31,141 nucleotides of DNA from Gracilaria domingensis. Taxonomy: Eukaryota; Rhodophyta; Florideophyceae; Gracilariales; Gracilariaceae. Shown in pieces: positions 10,723 to 18,846 of this stretch (position 1 is the first letter of the stretch; the number at the start of each line of letters is the position of its first letter). Under the pieces are notes generated by a model. It searched no databases. It worked only from the letters and a program-made list of their open reading frames with translations, and had not been told where the DNA came from. The translations under genes were made by a program, and so were the position numbers. The stretch covers positions 1 to 31,141 of the forward strand of contig VCMS01000439.1 in the NCBI GenBank assembly GCA_022539475.1, read 5' to 3'.

Positions 10723-11724
10723 TTGCAGAAAGCTGAAGAACTTTGCTTGGAGGCTGAAACTCCTACCGCTGCTCAGACGGGTGTTCGTATACACGAGCAA
10801 CTGTACGAGATGCTGAGTACGGCGAACATTGAGTACATCAAGTGGGATATGAACCGACATTTGACGAAGATGTCTTCTCAAGACTGGCACAAGGAAAGGC
10901 AGGGGGAGATTGGGCATCGATTCATCTTGGGTGTGTACGGGTTGTTTGGACGACTGACTGAGGCGTTCCCGAAGGTTCTGTTCGAAAGTTGTTCTGGTGG
11001 TGGGAGTTGGTTCGACGCCTGGTTGCTGTACTTCTCGCCACAAATTTGGACGTCTGATAACACGGACGCGCAGTCGCATACGTCGATTCAGTACGGAACA
11101 TCTTTGGTATGCCCCTGTTCGACGATGGGGGCTCATATTTTAGTGGTACCGAACCATCAGACGCTTCGCTCGACGCCGATGAAGACAAAGGCTGTGATGG
11201 CCATGTCTAGAACGTTTGGATACAAGCTTGACCCGCGCACTTTCACGGCGGAAGAGGTGAACGAGGTGAAGGGTGGCATGGACCTGCGCAAACGGCTGGC
11301 GCCACTGTTTTATGAGAAGGCTATGCACCGGTTGTAGTCACCGTTCAAATCGGATTCGGCGGCCTGGATGTTCGCGTCACGTCATAGGCGACGAGCTCTA
11401 GCGATGGCAATCAACGTGCGGCGTATTGTGGGGCAGTTGTTGCAGCGAATGAAGTTGAGGGGGTTGATACCGGATTTAGTTGTGAGATGGAGGAGCTGTG
11501 TCCTGGTATGTTGATGAGCAATAATGATACGGGCGCTATTGATGGCGTCGGGTGGTGTATATCATCACTTTAAGGAGGTGCTGACGCTTACTGGTAAGAC
11601 GCCGGGGGATGCGGGGTTGGCTGTGAAGTTTATGTTCGACGCGGATTCCGTTTTCTTCGATTTGGTTGCGGTCAAGGACAAGGGCAATAGGGTGGATTTC
11701 GCGGTGCCAACGGTGCGTAACTGA
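10723..11724 (+). pseudogene. GH36 alpha-galactosidase, C-terminal half
   Basis: GH36 enzymes release alpha-galactosyl groups from oligosaccharides or galactosyl-glycerols. The fragment holds the catalytic core: YIKWDMNRH with the nucleophile Asp (codon 10846-10848), the substrate loop FESCSGGGSWFD, and QIWTSDNTDA with the acid/base Asp (codon 11056-11058), followed by IQYGTSLV and VPNHQ. Both catalytic residues survive. The N-terminal half is absent; the frame starts mid-domain at about 10723, where SCC2 ends. A TAG at 11335-11337 and later frame changes break the C-terminus, which is still traceable as CEMEELCPGMLMSNNDTGAI (about 11480-11540) and YHHFKEVLTLTGKTPGDAGL (about 11556 onward). 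A short fragment of a family member about 700 residues long; not functional. Confidence 0.85.
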
Positions 11725-12267
11725 GGGCGACCTGAAGGAAGTGGAGGGAGGGGGGCTATAGCTTTTGGACTAACAGGCTTTCTGGAGGTTGTCGTCTGGA
11801 CCCACCCGTACAAAGGATGTAGGTCGGATATATGCGGAGGCGCTGTTTGGCGAGTAGAAATTGTGCTACTTAGAGAGAGAAAGCGCTGATCGGCGCTGTC
11901 TCTCAAACTAACACATGAATCGCGGCGGGGGTGGCGCATACGAGAGACTTTCTAACTTTGAAAATTGGCCTTCTTGTTATTTACGAAGTGTACCGAAGGT
12001 ACGAAGGTACCGAAGGTCTTTCTGAGACGACTTTTCACTTTAGTTGCAGTACGGTAGCGCCATTTCGTTGGTATCGGTTTAGTTGCGCTTTTGAGCACAT
12101 CTACAAATGGCGTACACGGCTGTGGCGAGCCATTGACATACTCTTGGCGTACTACGTTTTACAGTACGCCATTTGTGCGGGCATTCACAAGTGACTTGGT
12201 GCTCCACGTTGTCCACCTGTACGCCATTCGTGTTTCAGTAGCAAATTTGTAGCAATATAGTACGTTA
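11725..12267. other. Non-coding spacer with short repeats
   Basis: There is no convincing gene. It contains short direct repeats (accgaaggt / acgaaggt, three copies at about 11992-12018) and an inverted repeat described separately. It separates the + strand row of decayed genes from the divergent cassette that starts at 12268. Confidence 0.5.
12103..12176. repeat. 13-bp perfect inverted repeat with a third partial copy
   Basis: ACAAATGGCGTAC (12103-12115) pairs perfectly with GTACGCCATTTGT (12164-12176) across a 48-nt loop. A near copy, gtacgccattcgtg, follows at 12219-12232. It could be a small palindromic transposon remnant or a hairpin near the 3' end of the minus-strand gene that ends at 12268. 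Confidence 0.6.
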
Positions 12268-13445
12268 TTAGTACACTTTAAATTCTCCTAGGGGAGCTTC
12301 AGCATGCTCCTGAACTGTCTCTCTCACAGTTGCGTCCGGGATTTCGATTAGGTCGATGTCGACCTCCACGGATTCGTACTCCTCATGGTCCAGGGTGAAC
12401 TTGAGCGACGCTAGACTCATATCCACGTCATCCGAGGGTAATTCATCACCTTCGTCGAATAGTTCATTGACGTTTCCAGCCGAGCTCTCCTTCACCAAGA
12501 CAACGTCATCATCATCCACTTCATCTACATCCACATCCTAGCTCCACTGCGACTCCCAGCCATTGCAATCGCTTCAGCAGTGCTATTTCTGGACGACCCA
12601 GACTGCACATTCATCGCTGGTTGCTTCCGTAATGCAGAGACCGCACTCTCTGGAGTTGTGGTCAATTTTGCAGTTCCTACCTTTGTATCATCCTGGTCTT
12701 GCTTAGATGGAGTTTTAGGCACAGGCCCAGGCGCTGGGGGCGGTACTTCCTTCCCCCTTTTGTTCTTCTGTTATTTGCCTGATGTTTTGGCCTGGGTTAC
12801 CTGAGGTGGCAACCGCTTCCCACTCGGTGTACGCGGGGGTTTCGGTGCTTCCGCCATACGCACTCGTTTCCCTCCTGTCGTGGACGTCGCATTGGTATGC
12901 CCTGATTTCTTACTGGACACCTGCGGCGTGGTGTTCTGAACGGTCTCACCTGAAGCCATGAAGTTCAACTCCCAAGCATAGAAACCCATCTTGTTTAAGT
13001 CCGCAACGGTCTTCGGATTGGAATCTTCATCCGTACATTTGAAGGGATACGGGTACGGTGTATGGAGCTCCTTCGATACATCAGCTTGCCATATACCGAC
13101 TATATTCTCTCCCGGCTTCCCTTCCAGTGTGTGACCATGCACTTCTCTTCGATAGTCTTTGCCGTCGCCGACAGACTCGATGGCCACCACATCAGCCGTG
13201 CCAATTGGGACCTTGTCCCCTCCATTTCCGGCGGTAAGAAGCGTCACTTTGTCCTCCGGTGCTGGTTTCGCTTTCCACGGGTTAGAGCTCGTACTCGTCT
13301 TCGGATTCTGTTCTTCCTTACTACTCTTCTTCCCTCCTTCTTTTGTCTTCTTCGCACTTCGAAGATGCGGCGCCATGGGGTTGCGAACTTTCCGCGGCTT
13401 TCGGGAGCGCCTCATCTGCCGGTTCCACAATCTTCTTGGCTCCAT
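12268..13445 (-). pseudogene. Basic/acidic nuclear-type protein of unknown family, disrupted
   Basis: The frame begins with ATG at 13445-13443 and reads leftwards. The N-terminus is rich in Arg and Lys (RRSRKPRKVRNP, KKTKEGGKKSSKEE), like nuclear localisation signals. A more ordered central part follows (DKVPIGTADVVAIESVGDGK, ENIVGIWQADVSKELHTPYP, MGFYAWELNFM), then a low-complexity Thr/Ser/Pro/Lys stretch and a strongly acidic tail (DVDEVDDDDVV). A TAA at 12773-12771 and a frameshift near 12540 break it; coding character continues on both sides. It is transcribed away from the inverted-repeat spacer, divergently from the methyltransferase-SET gene. The composition suggests a chromatin or DNA-associated protein; I do not recognise the family. 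Confidence 0.6.
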
Positions 13446-13771
13446 TATATAGCCTGTTTGAATTTAGCTTCGTCAAACACCTATAAAGATTGAATGCAGA
13501 ACAAAGCGGTAATCGTATAATGCTCTGATCACGTCAGCAAACGGCGCACCCGCTGGGTTTGAACACGGCACACGCTTCGCTGTCGGTTGAAGTGTCGCAC
13601 CCGTTCGTATCGCAGATTTGTAGCGCAGCTCGCGGGAATGCTCGCGTAAACAATCGCGTCACTTTGAAAGAGTGGTACAGGCGGTTAGAGAGGGTGTAGA
13701 AGGCTTAGATGCATACCGGAGAGCATGATCAACTCTCACGGTTCCCCCCTGGTACCCTCCTGTGGTGGGCA

Positions 13772-13823
13772 GATGCGACGTGTTCAGACCGCGGTCCAGA
13801 CCGCGGTCTGAACACGTCGCATC
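13772..13823. repeat. Perfect 25-bp inverted repeat with 2-nt spacer
   Basis: The arms at 13772-13796 and 13799-13823 are exact reverse complements separated by CA. The core contains the palindrome GACCGCGGTC twice. In single-stranded form it would fold into an almost loopless cruciform. Confidence 0.93.
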
Positions 13824-14857
13824 CGGCCACCCCGCCACCCTACGGGGGGTGGGAAAGCAGGTTGTAGGGTATAACGTAGAGCTGAGTAGAGCTACGCAGA
13901 GCACATTTGTCGTTTCACATCGCAGTTTATATGTATTTAAAGAGAGGCAAGAAACAATTTCGCGCGGATTTAGTTTATTCCATGTTGAGTTTGAATGCCG
14001 AAGAGCAGACGCATTCGAGAATGAGGGTACTGATGGCAGCACCCATCGCAATTGTACGGGTATTACGATCATGGCTGTTTGTCGTGAAAACAGTCTCAGA
14101 AGGACCCTCATCACGTTCAGTGGCGGGCGGCGACTGTACATATCGTGTCATTGACGTGTTCTGCTCTTGGCGTGGGTGCTAAGAAGTGTGGTGGCGCTGC
14201 ATCATCAACACGGTGTGAGCCAGAAAGTGCAATCCACGCAATATGCGCTAGCTCGTATCAAATTGAGCGCCTGAGAGAGACATCCAGCCCGGCGGTGGGT
14301 GTGTAGCGCAGTCATTAGGCATACCGAGATCAGCAGCTGCGGCCACGGCTGCTGCAGTCGTCAAGGCAGCGCTATTATGGGTGTTTCCGCCTTGCGAAGG
14401 TCGTCTTCATTACGTGAAAGGCGCGGCGGACGCCTGGCAGAAAGGAATGTGAGCGCTATAAAACGTCATGCTCATTACTACATTGGTATTAACAGTACGG
14501 GGAGAGGGAAGACCTAAGCTGCATGTTGTTCCGGACGCTCTTGTTGTTCAGTGCGACGGATGCGGTGGTCAAATGTTGCGATGAAGATGGCGTCTGAACG
14601 CCTTGCCCCTGCGCAATGCAACCGCTCTTTGGGTGCGCGTCGGCGTTGGAGCGCAAGCGGCGAGAGTAGAGGCGGAGAGCGTACAGGAGATTTGTATGCA
14701 GCCCCATGATGGCGGCTATGATGACGATGGACACAGTGATGTGGGGGGAGCCGGTCGGTGGCGGAGAACGGCGATTCTGAGTCGTATAGGAGCATATCTC
14801 ATCTGCCCCATGCGCGCTACAACCCTCTCTACACGTGGCATGATACCTGCTTCCAAC

Positions 14858-14883
14858 GTGTTCAGACCGCGGTCTGAACACGT
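14858..14883. repeat. Perfect 26-bp palindrome
   Basis: The sequence is its own reverse complement, centred on CCGCGG. It matches the inner part of the 13772-13823 inverted repeat (GTGTTCAGACCGCGGTCTG) and is followed by the same cacatccgaccacc-type flank, so it is a second copy of that palindrome 1.08 kb away. Confidence 0.93.
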
Positions 14884-15158
14884 CACATCCGACCACCAGG
14901 GGGGACACTACTGGGTGATTCTACACAAGTCTGCGTACTACACCCGCTCTCGCGACCCTGTTCACACCCTCCTGTGTACGACTAACACCCTCTCAAATAC
15001 GAATGTAGAATAACGGTTCATCACCACCGTCTACTACTCTTTCGAGAACTCCTCCAGCGAGTTTCATCGCCACCGTCTATTCCGCTTTCGCGAGTTCTCG
15101 CGAGAGTTACATGGCGCCCGTCGAAAACAGACCCTCCTGAGGTCTTAACAGCAGAGCG

Positions 15159-18100
15159 ATGTCGAGTACCGCATCTTCCGTAGCATCTACGGAGTCTAGC
15201 TCCGGTGAGAAGCATATTATGGTGACGCGGTTCCTTCCTTTGTTCAGCATACTTCTCGAGCTGAGAGACTCGTTTGCGGCGTCTCGAGGCGGCATTGGTT
15301 CCCCTCGTCAGGTTGGATACACGGTTCTGGTTGAGTACGCTGTCGCAAACCGTGCCAGTCTGGCCGTGCCAGTCTGGCTTGTGCCCCGGAATTTCTCACG
15401 GATGTTACGAAGAGCACGTACGCAAACAATACGCCGCAGGAGCTGGTGAAGATAAGTACCGATGTTAGGTTCATAAGTCGGGTCTACAAGTATGTCCGTA
15501 TCATTAGCGTGGATGACTGGAGTGAGGATCGTCGGGTGAGGGATCTTTTCGAATGGAGTTTGGATAAGAATGTGGATGGCGCGAATTCGTTTATGGAGCG
15601 TGTGTTCTGGAATGACTTATTCAAAGAGCATGGTCCCGGATCCAAGCAGACGAAGAAAGCTACCTTCCGGATTGAGCCTGCTACTCGTTTTCAGCAGTTG
15701 CTCTATCTATCCCTAGTGGAACGCATCACTATGGGGAGGCGACTCCCAGTCGCGAAGAAGGCGAGGACTGCAACTAGTTCTCGGAGACATGTGCCGTTTG
15801 TGGAGGTTTCGTCATGTCCAACCAAGCGCACATAAGGAGGATGGGTTATGCTGTGCAAATGGTATGTCTAGGATGGGATTCCTTTGCTTCCAGTCTTGGA
15901 TTTCGTGACGCAGAACAAATGCTGTTACCGTTTCTTGCCATGGAGAAAGCGACGCTTTCTTTCAGCGCAATTGAGTCCCGTTCTTCCGGATACAGCCCAG
16001 TATCGGTGTTCAAAACATTGGGGATCGAAGTGAAGCCAACCACAGAGGTCAACGCTACTGTGCCTTGGGTTCACACCCTTTCGAATGATATCGATACCAA
16101 ACTAAGGGATTTGTCAAAAGAGGTCCTGTCCGATTTGAACAAGGTTGTCTTAAACGGATTTCTGTACAAAATGTCTGCTACTACCAAGTGGGAACTGCTG
16201 GAAGGCTTTCGAAGGAAACTTCGGACACGGTTTCTATCTCGTTTGAATGCTTTCTCCGATGAGTATTTGGCTACTCTTCGTACCGCTATTGTCCAGCTGA
16301 ACCTGAAACCTTCCCAGCAACCATTTCGGGCCACTCTGTCAGGACGTCAGGAAGGAAGCAACACCGTCACGGTGAAGACTGAGAATACGGTTACGGCACA
16401 GAGAACCATTTCATCCAGGCCAATGGCTAGGGCGGTGGGTAAAACATCCGGTAAAACATCCGGTGCAGACCCGGGTCCGATGGATGTCATTGTCATAGAC
16501 GACACGGATGATGATGACGGTGGAGCGCACCCCCTTTCTAATGTTCCTGATGGTGTCCTTCTACCTCACGACTTTGGCGATGTAAGGACGACGAAGGCTC
16601 TCGGTATGGTCAAAAAGAACATGGAGCAACAGTTCTCTATGCATTGCGTTGGTTACGAAGAGTTAATGGAGGCTTATAGTACACTGTTCACTTCCGATAA
16701 TTTCCTAGAGAGCAATGTTCAACTCGTACTCACGGACCCACTTTATGGTATACGTGACAGTGAGCATGATGAGCTTCTCGACGAAGATATGGTTAATACT
16801 GCAGAAATGATGGCCTCAGTGCTTCGTCCTGGCGGTCATTTTATAATGTTCTGTACTATCGAACAGTTCGTGGACTAGGAGGAGATCCTACGTGAGCACA
16901 AATCGGAGAATGCAGTCGGGAGGCAAAGTGCTTCGTTTTTAGTCGACCCCACACCGATGCAATTCATTCGCTCTCGTGCGCACACTTTGAAGAACCCCGG
17001 AAGGAACACAACACGGTTTTTCTCTGCAACCGAGTATGCTGTGCACGGAGTCCGGAATGGAAACGCGTACGAGGAGTAGAAGGTGATGGTGGACTACAAA
17101 ACTTTCAATTACGTTCCCACGCAGTACCCCGGGCATTACTCCATTATCGATCAGGTTCAGCATCTGGAGGCTGGTGAAGAACTCCGTTGGAGGGTAAAGA
17201 AGCGTTCCAAAATACACTCGGTTTAGGTTCGCCCCGAACAGAAACCGAGGGCACTGCTAAAGGAACTCATTGCCAGGTTCTCAAATCCCGGGGACGTTGT
17301 GGTTGATCCCTATAGTGGAACATTTTCCGGTGCCTTGGCGTGCATGAATATGGAAGAGCCCCGACGCTTCATTGGATGTGAGAGGGATGAGCAGTGTTTC
17401 GCTCATGCTGAACACAATGCTGTAGTGATGTATGCGAAGAAGGTTTGGGGTAACGAGTTCAACGCAAGAAAAATGTCAGTAATGAGGTCGTTCAAGCCTC
17501 GTATTTAGTACAAAGTTCCCGGAAGGGAAGCAAAGAACCTCGCGTATATGGACCGCACCGAAAGGAATCCCGCCATACCAATGTTTCCCGTTTCATATCA
17601 ATTCCTACATCGCAACGTTTTGCAGAGAAACGAGTCTCATCGCGCAGCACAAGGAGAAACCGGTGCACGAGTGGCCTCTGAATCTCCAGGGCACATTGGA
17701 GACAATGGATGTACAGAGTTTGCTCGCCGCTGAAGCAGAAGGTTTATGGTTGTACAGGAAGAGATCAAATATCAAACACCCCATAAGTGGAGATGGAGTG
17801 TTCAGTAGTAGATCGTTCCCGGAAGGAGAGGTTGTTGGGTACTTCTATGGGACATTGGTATATCATGACATAAGCCGACGCAATGCAAAACAGATGAAAC
17901 ACGGAAGCGGAATGCTCGGTGCCACCGTTTCTCGTTAAGGAGGTATTGCATGGACGTGAAGCTGAAAGGGCAGAAGTACAGCACGCTTCCTCACTATGAT
18001 TCCGAAATCAATACTGCGATTGCCTGGGTAGTACCCGCTCCTTTCTGTATAGCGGGCTACATCAATGATGCTTCGTACCGGGATGGGGACGAAGAGAAGG

Positions 18101-18291
18101 ATCTGGCCGAGATGGAGCCTTACCAAAGCCGCTTACCCAACGTTATTATTCGACAGCCCTCCGAGCATCAAGCCACTACATTGGGTACACTCGCAAGCTA
18201 TAGACTACTGTTGGTGACGGCTACAAAGAATATTCATGAACACGACGAACTGTACGTCGACTATGGACCCAGCTATCCATGGGAGAGGTAA
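15159..18291 (+). pseudogene. DNA methyltransferase (beta-class N4C/N6A) joined to a SET domain, disrupted
   Basis: The start is ATG 15159 (MSSTASSVASTESSSGEKHI). An unrecognised N-terminal region (about 200 codons) leads to CAVCGGFV, a possible zinc-binding knuckle. The methyltransferase core follows in beta-class order: motif IV as DPLYGIRD (16735 onward) in place of DPPY, then LRPGGHFIMFC, then RPEQKPRALLKEL, and the SAM-binding motif I as DPYSGTFSGALA (17305 onward) with IGCERDEQC. After a Pro/Trp-rich linker (VHEWPLNLQ) comes a SET-like domain: GVFSSRSFPEGEVVGYFYG, YINDASYRDGD where RFINHSC is usual, and IHEHDELYVDYGPSYPW. Lesions are a 14-bp tandem duplication at 15351, a one-base deletion near 15782, TAG at 16876, 17077, 17224 and 17506, and shifts near 17518 and 17925. 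No methyltransferase or SET stretch appears lost. DNA target base and histone substrate are unknown. Confidence 0.75.
15351..15378. repeat. 14-bp tandem duplication causing a frameshift
   Basis: CGTGCCAGTCTGGC occurs twice back to back (15351-15364 and 15365-15378). Counting only one copy joins the frame from ATG 15159 to the frame that continues as APEFLTDVTKSTYANNTPQE. The duplication is therefore the lesion that breaks this part of the gene. Confidence 0.9.
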
Positions 18292-18307
18292 TTGTAACTC
18301 TCCCATG
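18278..18307. repeat. Perfect 10-bp hairpin across the methyltransferase-SET stop codon
   Basis: CATGGGAGAG (18278-18287) pairs with CTCTCCCATG (18298-18307). The 10-nt loop contains the TAA stop (18289-18291). It could be an mRNA 3'-end structure or chance; nothing else marks a terminator. Confidence 0.75.
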
Positions 18308-18846
18308 CTTTCTAGTTTGACGTAGTACAAACTGTTGTAGTGTATTTCATAACTACTGCGTGATTTATTGAATGCATTCATCATTCCAGTAAACCTATTA
18401 TTGCAGGAATCGACAACGTGGCACAAGAACGCATTGTCGTGCTAAGCAAAGAGCTACTAAGAATACTCCACAGCGATGAGAACTACCATCTCAAAAGTAA
18501 CACCTCAGAACTAACACTTCACTCCCAGGAGGTTGGACAAAGGAACAGAAAACCTTCATCATGAAGGGACCAGACAGACGGACCTGGCATATAGAACATA
18601 GCCAATAAAAAATACGGCCATGGGAAATGTGGAAAATTGGTATGAATGTCTGCCACAGGAATGGACCAGCTCACTCAGCGCTCAAGAACCACCGAAGGTC
18701 TCCATCACCTGCTGCAAAGGGTTCAAAAGCTTCCCCCCTTCCGCTTTTTCACCCCACACTACGAGCAGAACTCCAGAAGCTTCCGTTTCCCCGCTCCATA
18801 ATCCGAACATAATCACTTCTTTTTCACAAGATTGTGAAGCGCAATC
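18308..18846. other. Spacer between methyltransferase-SET and repeat-protein genes
   Basis: AT-richer than the flanking genes. An open frame from 18620 overlaps the next gene in another frame and does not look conserved. CCAATAAAAAATA at about 18601-18613, some 240 bp before the next ATG, could be a promoter element, but this is speculative. Confidence 0.4.

Larger units (their letters stand above)
13672..14968. repeat. Large imperfect inverted repeat (about 1.3 kb between outer ends)
   Basis: The left arm (about 13672-13870) and right arm (about 14800-14968, reverse-complemented) share ordered blocks: GGGTGTAG, then TCCCCCCTGGT, then the palindromic core with GACGTGTTCAGACCGCGGT and CTGAACACGT, then GCAGGT, then GTAGAG. 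Block spacing differs between the arms, so they have diverged. No target-site duplication is evident at either end. It may be a foldback or non-autonomous DNA transposon, or a symmetric control region belonging to the two flanking genes. Confidence 0.65.
13446..15158. promoter_or_regulatory. Divergent intergenic region organised as an imperfect inverted repeat
   Basis: This 1.7-kb spacer lies between the starts of two divergent genes (13445 on the minus strand, 15159 on the plus strand). The two halves resemble each other when one is reverse-complemented, with matching blocks in the same order (see the inverted-repeat entry). A divergent promoter or replication/recombination site is a natural reading, but no promoter element can be proved. 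Short open frames inside (for example 13907-14182) are not recognised. An AT-rich CTATATAA lies immediately before the minus-strand ATG, too close to serve as a standard TATA box for that start. Confidence 0.45.

Noticed and set aside
13907..14182. A 91-residue frame inside the inverted-repeat spacer as a transposase remnant
   Set aside because: It has no recognisable catalytic motif or zinc finger, and its overlap with other frames makes it unremarkable.
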